From the NCBI RefSeq assembly GCF_021730305.1, contig NZ_CP032674.1:2775001-2839000 (forward strand): 64,000 nt of DNA, written 5' to 3'. Origin of the DNA: Xanthobacter sp. YC-JY1 (GTDB lineage: Bacteria; Pseudomonadota; Alphaproteobacteria; Rhizobiales; Xanthobacteraceae). The position numbers and the translations under genes are program-made. The number at the start of each line of letters is the position of its first letter. The first letter of the stretch is position 1. The notes beneath the pieces were generated by a model. It had not been told where the DNA came from. It worked only from the letters and a program-made list of their open reading frames with translations, and did no database searches. This document shows positions 8,615-18,227 of the stretch, one piece after another.

Positions 8615-9427
8615 ATGAGCCGGCCCATTCCCATCGCCCTCACCATCGCCGGCTCGGATTCGAGCGGCGGCGCCGGCATCCAGGCGGACCTGAAGACCTT
8701 CTCCGCGCTGGGCGTCTATGGCGCCAGCGTCATCACCGCGCTCACGGCGCAGAACACGCTGGGCGTGAGCGCCATCCACGACGTGCCGGATGATTTCATC
8801 GCCGCGCAGATGGATGCCGTGTTTTCCGATCTTGCGGTGAAGGCGGTGAAGATCGGCATGCTTTCGCGCCCGGGCGCCATCCGCACGGTGGCGGAGGGGC
8901 TGGCGCGCCACAAGGCGCGGCCGGTGGTGCTCGATCCGGTCATGGTCGCGGCGTCCGGGGCGCGGCTGCTGAGCGGCGATTCGCTCAACGACCTGCGCAC
9001 CATCCTCATTCCCGCCGCCGACCTCATCACGCCGAACCTGCCGGAGGCCGGAGCGCTGCTTGGCACCGAGGCCGCGCAGACGGAAGAGGAGATGCAGCGC
9101 CAGGGCGCGGCGCTGCTCGCGCTCGGCGCCCGTGCCGTGCTGATGAAGGGCGGGCACGGCGAGGGGCCTGAGAGCACCGACCTCCTCGTCACGACGGACG
9201 GCACGCTGCGCTTCACCGCCCCGCGCCATGTCACCCGCAACACCCACGGCACCGGCTGCACCCTTTCGTCCGCCATCGCCGCGGGGCTCGCATCCGGGCT
9301 CGACCTGCCCGAGGCGGTCGAGAAGGCCAAGGCCTACATCACCGGCGCCATCGCCGCCGCCGACCGCCTCGACGTGGGCGCCAGCCATGGCCCGGTGCAC
9401 CACTTTTTCGACCTCTGGCGTGACTAG
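8615..9427 (+). CDS. thiD: Hydroxymethylpyrimidine/phosphomethylpyrimidine kinase
   Basis: Phosphorylates HMP and HMP-phosphate to HMP-pyrophosphate, the pyrimidine half of thiamine. The 270-residue protein shows the ribokinase-fold signatures: [18 protein letters not shown] near the N-terminus, VKIGML, LDPVMVA, and the anion-hole [12 protein letters not shown] near residue 212. The ATG at 8615 fits the family start. The frame is open further upstream but runs into the divergent RAM-domain gene. I saw no TPP riboswitch in the 123-base gap, and no other thi gene is nearby. Confidence 0.95.
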   Translation: MSRPIPIALTIAGSDSSGGAGIQADLKTFSALGVYGASVITALTAQNTLGVSAIHDVPDDFIAAQMDAVFSDLAVKAVKIGMLSRPGAIRTVAEGLARHKARPVVLDPVMVAASGARLLSGDSLNDLRTILIPAADLITPNLPEAGALLGTEAAQTEEEMQRQGAALLALGARAVLMKGGHGEGPESTDLLVTTDGTLRFTAPRHVTRNTHGTGCTLSSAIAAGLASGLDLPEAVEKAKAYITGAIAAADRLDVGASHGPVHHFFDLWRD

Positions 9428-9478
9428 GCGGCGGAAAATCGCACCTTCGTCGTACCTCCACCTTCCATCCCGCGCGCC

Positions 9479-9514
9479 CGGACGATAACGTCCGCCGAAG
9501 CGAACGCTCGTTCG
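9479..9514 (+). promoter_or_regulatory. Tandem palindromes upstream of the XRE-cupin gene (candidate autoregulatory operators)
   Basis: Two perfect palindromes, CGGACG-ATAA-CGTCCG (9479-9494) and CGAACG-CT-CGTTCG (9501-9514), share the half-site CGRACG. Their centres are 21 bases apart, about two turns of the DNA helix. They end 19 bases before the regulator's start codon, a natural place for autorepression by the XRE protein it encodes. Confidence 0.55.
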
Positions 9515-9533
9515 GTTGAAAGGATATTGGGGC

Positions 9534-10148
9534 ATGGCCGTCAGGGAACGCGGGGGCAGCTCTCTCGAAACCGGCGCCCAGGTGATTACCGGGCAGCTGG
9601 GCAAGACCATCCAGCGCCTGCGCAAGGCCTATAACCTGTCCCTGTCGGACCTCGCCGAGCAGTCCGGCGTGGCGAAGTCCATCATCAGCCAGATCGAGCG
9701 CAACGAGACCAACCCGACGCTGGCCACCGTGTGGCGCCTCTCCCAGGCGCTGGACATGTCGGTGGAGCGGGTGCTCGCCTCCTCCGACGACGCGCCCTTC
9801 GTGGAGAAGCTCTCCCGCGCCGATACGCCGATCCTCCTCTCCGAGGACGGACTGGTGCGCCTGTCCATCATCGGGTGGATCAAGACGGTGGAGTGGCTCC
9901 AATATTACGACATGGAAGCCGCGCCTGGCGGCGAGCTCGATTCGGACGGGCACCAGCGCGGGTCGGTGGAATGCCTCACCGTCATCGCCGGCACGCTGGA
10001 AGTGGACGTGGCGGGGCAGGTGGAGACGGTGAAGGAAGGCGAGACGGTGCGCTACCGCTGCGACCGCCGCCATGTCATCCGCAACCGCTCCGGCGCGCCC
10101 GCCCGCGCCTTCATGGTGTGCCTGCTCAAGGCCGCGGTTCTGGAGTGA
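9534..10148 (+). CDS. XRE-family transcriptional regulator with C-terminal cupin domain
   Basis: A 204-residue two-domain regulator. The N-terminal helix-turn-helix (about residues 24-79) contains LSLSDLAEQSGVAKSIISQIE and NPTLATVWRLSQAL. A cupin fold at about 105-200 would bind a small ligand; it includes a GSVECLTVIAGTLEVDVAG core. Such proteins often control amino acid, polyamine or sulfur metabolism. The ATG at 9534 is preferred over an in-frame TTG at 9516 because AAAGGA lies at proper spacing before it. Tandem palindromes directly upstream suggest autoregulation. The ligand and wider regulon are unknown. Confidence 0.88.
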   Translation: MAVRERGGSSLETGAQVITGQLGKTIQRLRKAYNLSLSDLAEQSGVAKSIISQIERNETNPTLATVWRLSQALDMSVERVLASSDDAPFVEKLSRADTPILLSEDGLVRLSIIGWIKTVEWLQYYDMEAAPGGELDSDGHQRGSVECLTVIAGTLEVDVAGQVETVKEGETVRYRCDRRHVIRNRSGAPARAFMVCLLKAAVLE

Positions 10149-10164
10149 CCATGCGGGCGTGAAC

Positions 10165-10188
10165 GGGGAGGGTCACCCCCTCCCCTTC
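10165..10188. terminator. GC hairpin between convergent genes
   Basis: GGGGAGGG (10165-10172) pairs with CCCTCCCC (10178-10185) in the short gap between the XRE-cupin gene and the convergent secreted-protein gene. The T-run is poor (TTCG), so termination is only a possibility. Confidence 0.4.
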
Positions 10189-10201
10189 GTGCCGGATCAG
10201 C

Positions 10202-11359
10202 TCACTCGTCGGTCAGCGGGCCCAGGATGAGCATTTCCAGCTTCACCCAGTTGGCGAGCTGCGCATAGGTCAGCTTCTCGGCCTTCAGGTCCCACGTCAC
10301 TTCCGAGCGGGTGGGGCCGACGCACTTGTCCCGGCCGTTGTCGCCCTTCACCCTTTTGCAGGCGTCCTCGCTGTCATTGTAGAAGACACGGCCATAGAGG
10401 CCGGGCTTGGACTGGTCCGCGGACGAGAAGAAGGCGTCGGACTGCGCCTGTGCTGCGTTGGCGTCGAAGAAGGACTGGTCGGTGTTCACCGCCTGCTCGT
10501 TCCAGCGCAAATTGTACTCGTAATAGCCGGTATAGGGCTTCTTCTTGCCGGCCTTGTCGGTGAAGTTGCCGTTCTCCTCCACGAAGCGGATCGAGCCGGA
10601 CACGCGGTCGGTGAAGGACTTGTCGGCGACGGTGTAGGCGAAGGTCACGCCATTGGCGTCGGTCAGCCAGTTGCCGAGCTCATAATCGTAATCGAGGTTG
10701 CCGGAGACCCGCACGTCCGGGAGGAAGGAGAAGGGGCCGGCCGCGAGCTGGGTGCGCTCGAAGCGCAGCGGATCGGGGTTCTTCACCTGGATCGACACCA
10801 CCTTGCCGTCGACCATGCGCGAATAAATCTTGTCCGCCTCCTTCTGCGCCCGGCGGAGCTGCTCGGCCACCTCCCACCAGCGCGTCACGTTGCGGCCCTG
10901 GATGGAGCCGCCGAAGGGCGAGGAGGTCTGGTTGCCCTTCACCACGTCGATGCGCAACCGTCCGGCGTCCGGAATGTAGCGGCCGTTGGCATCGATCTGC
11001 AGGTCACCGCGCAGGATCGCCACCTCCCGCGCCACCTGGGAGGGGTTGGACGGGTTGATGACGTCGAACTTCACGGAATAGACGAGGCTCTTGCCTGGCG
11101 TGCGCTGCACCGAGCCCTTCAGGATCATCAGGTCGGCCACCGAGAGGTCGCTGATCTCGTAGAGGTCGGTGCCGCTGGTCGAGCGCATGGAGCGGGAATT
11201 GTAGTCCACCGTCATGGCGCCGGTGAGCTTCGCCTTGTCGGCGGGAATCTCCTTCAGCGCCTGGCTCTGCTGGGCCAGCGCCGCGCCGGAGGCCAACAGG
11301 CTCGCGGCGCACAGGCCGGCGGCACAGGCGAATGTGGCCGGCGCGAAGCGAATGGTCAT
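10202..11359 (-). CDS. Secreted protein of unknown function
   Basis: A 385-residue protein with a clear Sec signal peptide: a basic start, a hydrophobic stretch, and an ALA-type cleavage site near residue 29. The mature part is hydrophilic and mixed alpha/beta, and contains two cysteines near the C-terminus (DACKRVKGDNGRDKCVG) that could form a disulfide in the periplasm. I do not recognise a family. The start at 11359 is chosen over an upstream frame because GGGAGA sits ahead of it and the signal peptide begins there. It is followed by a hairpin and preceded by a DUF1489 gene on the same strand. Confidence 0.75.
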   Translation of the reverse strand: MTIRFAPATFACAAGLCAASLLASGAALAQQSQALKEIPADKAKLTGAMTVDYNSRSMRSTSGTDLYEISDLSVADLMILKGSVQRTPGKSLVYSVKFDVINPSNPSQVAREVAILRGDLQIDANGRYIPDAGRLRIDVVKGNQTSSPFGGSIQGRNVTRWWEVAEQLRRAQKEADKIYSRMVDGKVVSIQVKNPDPLRFERTQLAAGPFSFLPDVRVSGNLDYDYELGNWLTDANGVTFAYTVADKSFTDRVSGSIRFVEENGNFTDKAGKKKPYTGYYEYNLRWNEQAVNTDQSFFDANAAQAQSDAFFSSADQSKPGLYGRVFYNDSEDACKRVKGDNGRDKCVGPTRSEVTWDLKAEKLTYAQLANWVKLEMLILGPLTDE

Positions 11360-11465
11360 GTCGATCTCCCTCGATGGCGCCGGGCGCGGGGGCACCGGGT
11401 GCTTCAGCGGCGGACCATGGCGAAGGATTCATGAACGGCAGATGACCAAGCGTCATCCGCCCCGT

Positions 11466-11900
11466 TCAGAGAAGGCCCAGATCGCGCAGCTCGCGGCTGA
11501 GGGCTTCTGGCAGATCGGCTGCGCCGGCGCTGGTGCCGAGATCGCGGGGCGCCTCCCTGTCGGCGAGATAGCGCCAGCCCTGGAAGGGACGCGAGGGCCG
11601 CGGCTCCACGCGGATGACGGCGGGGTCCAGCACGAGGCCGCAGCGGCGTATCCCGTCCGGATCGACCACGGTGCGCAGATCGAGCAGGCGCTGGCGCGCC
11701 GCCACCTCTCCCTTGATGACCCAATAGAGCGAACCGCCGTCGATCAACTCGTCCTTGCGGCTCGGCACCATGCGGGTGACGTGGATCTGCTCGAACGGAA
11801 CGCCGGCCCGCCGCGCGGTGTCGGCGCGGTCGGCGATCCAGGCTTCGAGGTCGGCGATGGAGGTCGCCCCGACGCACAGCTTGATGAGGTGAAGCGCCAT
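11466..11900 (-). CDS. DUF1489 family protein
   Basis: A 144-residue cytoplasmic protein matching the alphaproteobacterial DUF1489 family, notably LHLIKLCVG at the start, HVTRMVPSRKDELIDGGSLYWVIKG in the middle, and a C-terminal PFQGWRYL block. The family has no known function but is widely conserved in the class, usually as one copy. It is separated by nine bases from the upstream Pro/Ala-rich membrane protein gene, suggesting a two-gene unit. Confidence 0.85.
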   Translation of the reverse strand: MALHLIKLCVGATSIADLEAWIADRADTARRAGVPFEQIHVTRMVPSRKDELIDGGSLYWVIKGEVAARQRLLDLRTVVDPDGIRRCGLVLDPAVIRVEPRPSRPFQGWRYLADREAPRDLGTSAGAADLPEALSRELRDLGLL

Positions 11901-11909
11901 TGCGCCGCG

Positions 11910-12929
11910 CTACTGGCCGTTCGCGCCGGCGCCGGTGCCGTCGGCCGCGGGTTCGGCATCGGCCGGAGCCGCCGGCTGCGCCGGGGGCCGGGGCCGGGGT
12001 GCGGCCGGGCGCGGCGTCGGATTGGCCGGTGGCGTCGCCTGCGCCGCCGGGGTGCGCGCGGGGCGAGCGGGCGGCAGGGGCGCGGTGGGAGGGGCCGCGA
12101 TCACGTCAGGATCTTCCGCCGCCGGAGCAGCAGCCGGCGCTGCCACCGCGGGAGCGCCCGGCGCGCCGGGCTGGGCCGCGTGGGCGGGATCGGGCTGCGT
12201 CAGTAGCATGCCGAACGGGCCGGTGCGCGGCGGCGGCCCGCCGGTCATGCCGCGATTGCGCGCGTTGCGCTCCCACACCGGGGTGTATTTGGCGATGAGG
12301 CTGGCGTACCGCCCCTCATTCATGTTCGCGATGATGTGGGTGGGATCGCCGAAGATCGCGGCCTGCGGACAGTAGCTCACCGTGCAGCCGGAGAAGTCCA
12401 CCAGCGCCGAGGCGACGAGGCCGTAGGGATCCTGCTCCAGCGGCCGGCGCCAGGCGATGATCCGCTCGGTCAGGTAGTCGGCCTTGCGACGGCGCACGAA
12501 CTCGAAGGCATCCTCGACCAGCGCCATGCGCGCACGCACCATGGAGCGGGCGGAGGCCACGGTATCCGGCCGCTCGAACAGCACCGCCTCGCACACCCCC
12601 GTCAGGGACGGATCGGCACCGATGCAGCCAAGCGCCGCCGTCTGCGCGGCGGCGGCATCAAGGCCGGAGGCTCGGGCTTCCAGTGCACGCGCCTCCGAGA
12701 TGGAGGCGGCCTGGATGATCTGCTTGACCATGGCGCTGCCGACTGACAGGCCCCCAAGCAGGATGCCGATGAGCACGAGCAGGGTCAGCGGGTTTTCATT
12801 GGGCTCCGACCGCACGAACAGCACGAAGACGAATACGGCGCCTACGACCATGGCCGCGAGCACAACCCAGCCCGGCACATCGAAATTGCTGTTCAGAATG
12901 CTGAGCGTCCGGTCCATCCATTCCAACAT
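11910..12929 (-). CDS. Membrane protein with Pro/Ala-rich C-terminal tail, unknown function
   Basis: A 339-residue protein with two transmembrane helices near residues 19-40 and 47-66. A helical soluble domain follows to about residue 235, including CIGADPSLTGVCE and CTVSYCP, whose paired cysteines could form disulfides. A low-complexity tail of about 100 residues is rich in Pro and Ala. The domain order suggests an envelope protein whose tail crosses the cell wall layer or binds a partner. I do not recognise a family. Downstream DUF1489 is likely co-transcribed. Confidence 0.75.
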   Translation of the reverse strand: MLEWMDRTLSILNSNFDVPGWVVLAAMVVGAVFVFVLFVRSEPNENPLTLLVLIGILLGGLSVGSAMVKQIIQAASISEARALEARASGLDAAAAQTAALGCIGADPSLTGVCEAVLFERPDTVASARSMVRARMALVEDAFEFVRRRKADYLTERIIAWRRPLEQDPYGLVASALVDFSGCTVSYCPQAAIFGDPTHIIANMNEGRYASLIAKYTPVWERNARNRGMTGGPPPRTGPFGMLLTQPDPAHAAQPGAPGAPAVAAPAAAPAAEDPDVIAAPPTAPLPPARPARTPAAQATPPANPTPRPAAPRPRPPAQPAAPADAEPAADGTGAGANGQ

Positions 12930-13152
12930 GGCGCCCTCCGCGACGCAGCACTTGGGACGCGGGCGAACGCCTGCGTCCCTGTTCCGGTTCCCGCCCCCAC
13001 GATACGCCTACGGTCGCCGGTCGGGGCGCGGATCATTGTCCGGTCCGCCGCCCAAAGGCAACGCGGCGCACCGGCGCGCAAGTCCCATGGTAAAGGAAAA
13101 CCCGAGCCCTACGCCCGCGAAGCCGCCCGGTGTTTCCCGGCGGCCGCCGCGT

Positions 13153-13290
13153 TCAGTGGGGCCGGAGCGCGGAAGCCTCGAAGCCCCCGTAGAGATAGAT
13201 CACCGCGACGGCGACCAGAAAGACAGCAAGCGCAGTGCGCGCGACGCCCCAGCAGGAGCGGCGATGGGCATAACCTTGGCTGAGATCCAT
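13153..13290 (-). CDS. Small single-pass membrane protein (45 residues), hypothetical
   Basis: An open frame of 45 codons: a basic N-terminus (YAHRRSCWG), one transmembrane helix (ALAVFLVAVAVIYLYGG, residues 20-36), and a short tail. Codon third positions are GC-rich as in neighbouring genes. There is only a weak AAAGAG about 12 bases ahead of the ATG. It fills a stretch with no larger gene between the membrane protein and the DUF3253 gene. Function unknown; it could be an envelope micro-protein. Confidence 0.45.
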   Translation of the reverse strand: MDLSQGYAHRRSCWGVARTALAVFLVAVAVIYLYGGFEASALRPH

Positions 13291-13510
13291 GATGGATAGC
13301 GGCTCTTTCGACGTGTCCCCGCGGCACGACGAGCGTCCCGCAACGCAACATTCATTAAGAATTTATGACCGCTCCGACAAGCCCTGCGCCATGCTTTGTG
13401 CGAACGGCTCGCATGCGGGAACAAAGACTGCCGCAATCCACAGGCCGCCGATCCGGACGCAGCCGGGTTTGCCCGTGCGAAAATCCGCTCCGATGGGTTA
13501 GGACTTCCCC

Positions 13511-13813
13511 ATGACCACCAGCCGCACCTCCGATTCGACCACCAGCCCCTCCCCTCTGCCCGACGAGGAGGTCGCCGTTGCGCTGGTCCTGCGCCTCGCC
13601 GGCGAGGCCGGGCCGGGCAAGACCATCGGCCCCATGGATGCGGCGCTGGCGCTGATGCCCAAGGACGAATGGCAGCGGGCGCTTCCGGTGGTGCGCCGCG
13701 TGGCGGTCCGCCTCGCGCTGGAGGGCCGGCTGATAATCTACCGCAAGGGCAAGGCGGTGGACCCGGCCGATTTCCGTGGTGTCTACCGCATCGGCCTGCC
13801 GCGGGACGAATAG
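13511..13813 (+). CDS. DUF3253 family protein
   Basis: A 100-residue protein matching DUF3253: an acidic N-terminus, then a compact winged-helix-like domain (EVAVALVLRLAGEAGPGKTIGP, W.RALPVVRRVAVRLALEGRL, YRKGKAVDP, FRGVYRIGL). The family is common in proteobacteria and often predicted as a small DNA-binding or regulatory protein, without experimental support that I know of. It converges with the YdcF gene, one base apart. Confidence 0.8.
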   Translation: MTTSRTSDSTTSPSPLPDEEVAVALVLRLAGEAGPGKTIGPMDAALALMPKDEWQRALPVVRRVAVRLALEGRLIIYRKGKAVDPADFRGVYRIGLPRDE

Positions 13814-13814
13814 C

Positions 13815-14615
13815 TTACGGCGCCGGAAACAGCGCGCTGGTCTTGCCCGAGAGATAGTAGGCGACGAGCCCAACCCATTCCTTCACCGACACGTCGGCCA
13901 CATCGAGCCCGCTGGCGGCGCGCGAGAAGGTGTCGTTCAGCTGGCTGGGGCCGATGGTGCGGAAATCGACCGGGTAAGGAACGACATCGAAGCCCGCCTT
14001 GCGGAAGCAGCCCACCGCGCGGGGCATGTGGAACGCGCTCGTCACCAGCAGCCAGCGCTCGCCCGGCGACGGCTTCAGCATCTCCTTGGAAAACTCGGCA
14101 TTTTCCGCGGTGTTGCGGGAGTTTACCTCGTATTCTACACGGTCCGGGGCGATGCCGAGGTCCGGCAGCGTAATCTGCATCATCCGCGCCTCCGAGGCGA
14201 CGCCGTCAGAGAACAGCTGTCCGCTGCCGCCGATGAACGCGAGGCGCGCCTCCGGATGCTTCCGCGCCAGGGCGCCGAAAGCAATGGCCCGCTCCCCGGC
14301 ATTGGCGAAGGCGGGGACGCCGCGCGCCAGCCCCACCTCCGGCACCTCCGCACCGCCCAGGATGATGACGCCCGTCACCGGCCCGTCGCCGCGATAGATG
14401 GGGAAGCGCTCCTCCAACGGGTTAAGCAGATAGTTCGCGATCGGTGAGAAGCCCAGCACCGCCCACCCGATCACCGAAACGGCCAGCAGGCCCATGCCCG
14501 CGCGCCGGGTCCTGGCGAGCGCCAGGACGAGGCCAAGGCCGCCGAGCAGCACCAGCGCGTTCGACGGCGCGATGGCGAACCAGAACAGCTTGGAGAGGGT
14601 GAAGAAGGAATCCAT
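13815..14615 (-). CDS. YdcF/ElyC-type DUF218 membrane protein
   Basis: A 266-residue protein with two N-terminal membrane helices (about residues 15-35 and 38-58), then the DUF218 domain: GVIILGGAE near residue 80, LAFIGGSG, SRNTAENAEF and LLVTSAFHMPRAVGCFRKAGF. Its arrangement matches ElyC, which affects peptidoglycan and undecaprenyl-phosphate handling in E. coli. The gene stands alone on the minus strand, with LolD further along. Confidence 0.88.
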   Translation of the reverse strand: MDSFFTLSKLFWFAIAPSNALVLLGGLGLVLALARTRRAGMGLLAVSVIGWAVLGFSPIANYLLNPLEERFPIYRGDGPVTGVIILGGAEVPEVGLARGVPAFANAGERAIAFGALARKHPEARLAFIGGSGQLFSDGVASEARMMQITLPDLGIAPDRVEYEVNSRNTAENAEFSKEMLKPSPGERWLLVTSAFHMPRAVGCFRKAGFDVVPYPVDFRTIGPSQLNDTFSRAASGLDVADVSVKEWVGLVAYYLSGKTSALFPAP

Positions 14616-14691
14616 ACCACTTCCGCAGAATGCCGCCGCCCCGGAAAGGCGAGAGGGATCGGTGATCTCGGTGGGGACGCCCCAGACCCAG

Positions 14692-15429
14692 TCAGGCCAG
14701 CTCGACCACCTTGCCTTCGCGCAGGGTGACGCGCCGGTCCATCCGGGCGGCGAGGTCGAGATTGTGGGTGGCGATCAAGGCAGCGACGCCGGTGGCCCGC
14801 ACCAGCTCCGACATGGCGCCGAACACGTGGTCCGACGTCTTGGGGTCGAGGTTGCCGGTGGGCTCGTCGGCCAGCAGCAGCCGCGGCGCATTGGCCAGCG
14901 CACGGGCGATGGCCACGCGCTGCTGTTCGCCACCGGAAAGCTCCGACGGCCGGTGCGTGAGGCGGGCGCCGAGGCCGAGATAGGAGAGCAACTCCTTGGC
15001 CCGCGCCTCCGCTTCCTTCTTGCCGAGGCCACGGATCATCTGCGGCATGGCCACGTTCTCCAGCGCCGTGAACTCAGGCAGGAGATGATGGAACTGGTAG
15101 ACGAAGCCGATGGAGAGGCGGCGGATGCGGGTGCGCTCGGCATCCGGCAGGCGGGCGGTGGGCGCGCCGTCGATGAACACCTCGCCAGCGTCCGAATGCT
15201 CCAGCAGGCCGGCAATGTGCAACAGGGTGGACTTGCCGGAGCCGGACGGCGCGACGAGCGCCACCGACTGGCCGTGGGTGATGCCGAGGTCGGCGCCGCG
15301 CAGGATCTCCAGCGCTCCCTGCCCCTGCGCGTAGCGCCGCACCACGCCGGACAGCGCGAGGGCGAACTGGGGCCGGGCGCCGGGGGCGCGGCCGGCGGTG
15401 CGGCCTTCGGACGGGGTGGGCATGTCCAT
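14692..15429 (-). CDS. lolD: Lipoprotein-releasing ABC transporter ATP-binding protein LolD
   Basis: ATPase of the Lol complex, which lifts outer-membrane lipoproteins out of the inner membrane. The 245-residue protein has Walker A (APSGSGKST, 60-68), the signature [15 protein letters not shown], Walker B ([12 protein letters not shown]) and the switch histidine (ATHNLD). The start ATG overlaps the TGA of lolC by one base. An ATG two codons later is also possible. The longer open frame upstream lies wholly inside lolC. The proline/glycine-rich first 20 residues are variable in the family. Confidence 0.93.
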   Translation of the reverse strand: MDMPTPSEGRTAGRAPGARPQFALALSGVVRRYAQGQGALEILRGADLGITHGQSVALVAPSGSGKSTLLHIAGLLEHSDAGEVFIDGAPTARLPDAERTRIRRLSIGFVYQFHHLLPEFTALENVAMPQMIRGLGKKEAEARAKELLSYLGLGARLTHRPSELSGGEQQRVAIARALANAPRLLLADEPTGNLDPKTSDHVFGAMSELVRATGVAALIATHNLDLAARMDRRVTLREGKVVELA

Positions 15430-16730
15430 CACTCGTACCTCAGGGCTTCCACCGGATCGAGCCGGGCGGCCCGCCAGGACGGATAGAGCGTGGCCAGGAA
15501 AGAGAGCGCCATCGCCATCAGCACCACGGAAGAGGTCTCGCCGAAGTTCATCTGCGCCGGCAGGCGGGAGAGATAATACAGCTCGGGCGAGAAAAGCTCG
15601 GTGGAGGTCAGCCAGGAGATGAACTGGCGGATGCTCTCGATGTTGAGGCACACGATCACGCCCAGCAGCAGCCCCGACAGCGTCCCCACCACGCCGATGG
15701 AGGCGCCGGTGATGAAGAAGATGCGCATGATGGAGCCCTGCGTGGCGCCCATGGTACGCAGGATGGCGATGTCGTGCCCCTTGTCCTTCACCAGCATGAT
15801 GAGGCCGGAGACGATGTTGAGCGCCGCCACCAGCACGATCAGCGTAAGGATGAGGAACATCACGTTCCGCTCCACCTGCAGGGCGCCGAAGAAGGTGGCG
15901 TTCCGCACCCGCCAGTCGACGAGATAAACCGGCCGCTCCGCCGCGCTCTGGATGGCGGCGCGCAGCTCGCCCACGTCGTCGGGATTGTCGAGATAGACCT
16001 CGATGGCGTTCACGTCGCCATTGCGGTTGAAATAGGCCTGCGCCTCCGGCAGCGGCATGAAGACGAAGGCGCTGTCATATTCCGACATGCCCACCTCGAA
16101 CACCGCGGCGATCTTGTAGACCTTGATGCGCGGCGAGGTGCCCATGGGCGTCACCGCGCCGCGCGGGGCGACGAGGGTGATGTTGTCGCCCGCACGCAGG
16201 GACAGCTGATCAGCGAGGCGCTTGCCGATGGCGATGCCCTGCCCCTGGTCGAAATTCTCCAGCGTGCCCTGGCGGATATTGTGGGCGACCGAGGGCAGCC
16301 CGCGCAGATCCTTCTCCGCCATGCCGCGCACCAGCACGCCCGAGGCGCCGAAGGGCGAGGAGGCGAGCGCCTGCCCTTCCACCAGCGGCACCGCGAGGCG
16401 GATGCCGTTGAGCGCGGCGATGCGCGCGGCCACCGCCTTGTAGTCGGTGAGCGGGCTTTCCAGCGGCTGCACCAGCACATGGCCGTTGAGGCCGAGGATC
16501 TTGCCCAGCAGCTCCTGCCGGAACCCGTTCATCACCGCCATGACGATGATGAGCGTCGCCACCCCCAGCATGATGCCGAGGAAGGAGAAGCCGGCGATGA
16601 CCGAGATGAAGCCCTCCTTGCGGCGGGCTCTCAGGTAACGCAACGACAGCATCCACTCGAACGGCGCGAAGGGGCGCGTACCGGTGGTGTCCCCGCCTGC
16701 CCTCGCCGCCGCCGCATGGGTTGCCGTCAT
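15429..16730 (-). CDS. lolC: Lipoprotein-releasing ABC transporter permease (LolC/E family)
   Basis: Inner-membrane permease of 433 residues that works with LolD. It has an N-terminal [23 protein letters not shown] motif typical of LolC/E. A membrane helix at about 42-65 is followed by a large periplasmic MacB-like domain to about residue 290, then three C-terminal FtsX-type helices ending in the [17 protein letters not shown] box. Many alphaproteobacteria have one such permease, likely a homodimer, instead of separate LolC and LolE; only one is seen here. It overlaps proS by four bases (ATGA). Confidence 0.92.
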   Translation of the reverse strand: MTATHAAAARAGGDTTGTRPFAPFEWMLSLRYLRARRKEGFISVIAGFSFLGIMLGVATLIIVMAVMNGFRQELLGKILGLNGHVLVQPLESPLTDYKAVAARIAALNGIRLAVPLVEGQALASSPFGASGVLVRGMAEKDLRGLPSVAHNIRQGTLENFDQGQGIAIGKRLADQLSLRAGDNITLVAPRGAVTPMGTSPRIKVYKIAAVFEVGMSEYDSAFVFMPLPEAQAYFNRNGDVNAIEVYLDNPDDVGELRAAIQSAAERPVYLVDWRVRNATFFGALQVERNVMFLILTLIVLVAALNIVSGLIMLVKDKGHDIAILRTMGATQGSIMRIFFITGASIGVVGTLSGLLLGVIVCLNIESIRQFISWLTSTELFSPELYYLSRLPAQMNFGETSSVVLMAMALSFLATLYPSWRAARLDPVEALRYE

Positions 16731-18049
16731 GCCTTCAGCCTCTCCACAATGTCGCTCGGCGCGATCAGCTCGCGCGAGCCGTCCACCCGGCGCTTCAGTT
16801 CCACCTTGCCCTCGGCGAGGCTCTTGGGCCCGACCAGGATCTGCCACGGCAGGCCGATGAGATCGGCAGTGGCAAACTTGGCACCGGCGCGCTCCTCGGT
16901 GTCGTCGTACAGCACGTCGTAACCGGCGGCGGTCAATTCCGCGTAAAGGGCGCCGCAGGCGGTATCGGTCGCGCTGTCGCCGACCTTGAGGTTCAGGATG
17001 CCCACCTGGAAGGGCGCCACGGCGTCCGGCCAGATGATGCCGTTGTCATCGTGAGACGCCTCGATCATGGCCGCCACGAGGCGCGAGGGGCCGATGCCGT
17101 AGGAACCCATGTGAATGGTGTGCTCCTTGCCGTCCGGGCCCAGCACCTTGGCGCCGAAGGGCTCGGAATACTTGGTGCCGAAATAGAAGATGTGGCCCAC
17201 CTCGATGCCGCGCGCGGCGAGGCGGCGCCCCTCGGGAATGGCCTCGAAGGCCGCCGTGTCGTGCTTCTCGGAGGTCGCGGCATAAAGCTGCGTCCAGCGG
17301 TCGAACACGCTCTGCAGGCCGGCCGGATCGTCGAAGTTCACATCGGCGGGGGGCGGCGCCATGTCGAGATAGTCGCCATGGCAGAACACCTCGCTCTCGC
17401 CGGTGGAGGCGAGGATGATGAACTCGTGGGAGAGATTGCCGCCGATCGGTCCTGTGTCCGCCACCATCGGAATCGCTTTCAGGCCCATGCGGGCGAAGGT
17501 GCGCAGATAAGCGACGAACATCTTGTTGTAGGAATGGCGGGCGCCGGCCGCGTCGAGATCGAAGGAATAGGCGTCCTTCATCAGGAACTCGCGCGAGCGG
17601 TAGACGCCGAAGCGCGGGCGCACCTCGTCCCGGAATTTCCACTGGATGTGATAGAGGTTGAGGGGCAGCGCCTTGTACGACTTCACATAGGCGCGGACGA
17701 TCTCGGTGATCATCTCCTCGTTGGTGGGGCCGAACAGCATCTCGCGGTCGTGCCGGTCGCGGATGCGCAGCATCTCCTTGCCGTAGTCATCATAGCGCCC
17801 GCTCTCGCGCCAGAGGTCCGCCGACTGGATGGTCGGCATCAGCATCTCGATGGCGCCGGCGCGATTCTGCTCCTCGCGGATGATGTTGCAGACCTTGTTC
17901 AGCACGCGATGGCCGAACGGCAGCCAGGCGTAGATGCCGGCCGATTCCTGCCGGATCATGCCGGCGCGCAGCATCAGCCGGTGCGAGACGATCTCCGCCT
18001 CCTTGGGCACCTCGCGCAGAATGGGAAGGAAATAGCGGGACAGTCGCAT
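16727..18049 (-). CDS. proS: Prolyl-tRNA synthetase (short form without editing domain)
   Basis: Charges tRNA-Pro. The 440-residue length and absence of the roughly 180-residue INS editing insertion place it in the short alphaproteobacterial class. Class II motifs are visible: [14 protein letters not shown] (motif 2), the GPTNEE loop, and GIGPSRL (motif 3). The start is set at [13 protein letters not shown], the conserved family N-terminus; about 60 extra upstream codons are open but look non-coding. It leads the proS-lolC-lolD unit, an arrangement often seen in Rhizobiales. Confidence 0.95.
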   Translation of the reverse strand: MRLSRYFLPILREVPKEAEIVSHRLMLRAGMIRQESAGIYAWLPFGHRVLNKVCNIIREEQNRAGAIEMLMPTIQSADLWRESGRYDDYGKEMLRIRDRHDREMLFGPTNEEMITEIVRAYVKSYKALPLNLYHIQWKFRDEVRPRFGVYRSREFLMKDAYSFDLDAAGARHSYNKMFVAYLRTFARMGLKAIPMVADTGPIGGNLSHEFIILASTGESEVFCHGDYLDMAPPPADVNFDDPAGLQSVFDRWTQLYAATSEKHDTAAFEAIPEGRRLAARGIEVGHIFYFGTKYSEPFGAKVLGPDGKEHTIHMGSYGIGPSRLVAAMIEASHDDNGIIWPDAVAPFQVGILNLKVGDSATDTACGALYAELTAAGYDVLYDDTEERAGAKFATADLIGLPWQILVGPKSLAEGKVELKRRVDGSRELIAPSDIVERLKA

Positions 18050-18193
18050 CGGGTGGCTCGGACTCTCGTGCGGAGGGAAATCAGGCTGGCGGGAGTGAAA
18101 GCGGAAGGGCGGCCAAAACACAAGGGCGGTGGCGCGAATGCGGTGCCCTGCAACCATATTGCGGCGCAGCGAACGACTTATTGCGGCGCAAGG

Positions 18194-18221
18194 ATGACAA
18201 ACGACAGATTCTTGTTCTATT
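18194..18221 (+). promoter_or_regulatory. Putative promoter of a small RNA
   Basis: ATGACA (18194-18199) resembles a -35 box and TCTATT (18216-18221) a -10 box, with a 16-base spacer, in an unusually A/T-rich patch. It points toward the strong terminator at 18418-18455 without an evident gene between. Confidence 0.4.
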
Positions 18222-18227
18222 TTCACC

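Noticed and set aside
8255-9625. A long minus-strand frame joining an N-terminal extension to the RAM domain protein
   Set aside because: The extension is antisense to thiD and low in complexity; only the C-terminal 78 residues fit a family.
13200-13436. A 78-codon minus-strand open frame
   Set aside because: It is Arg/Ser-rich with no features; the overlapping 45-residue frame with a membrane helix is more credible.
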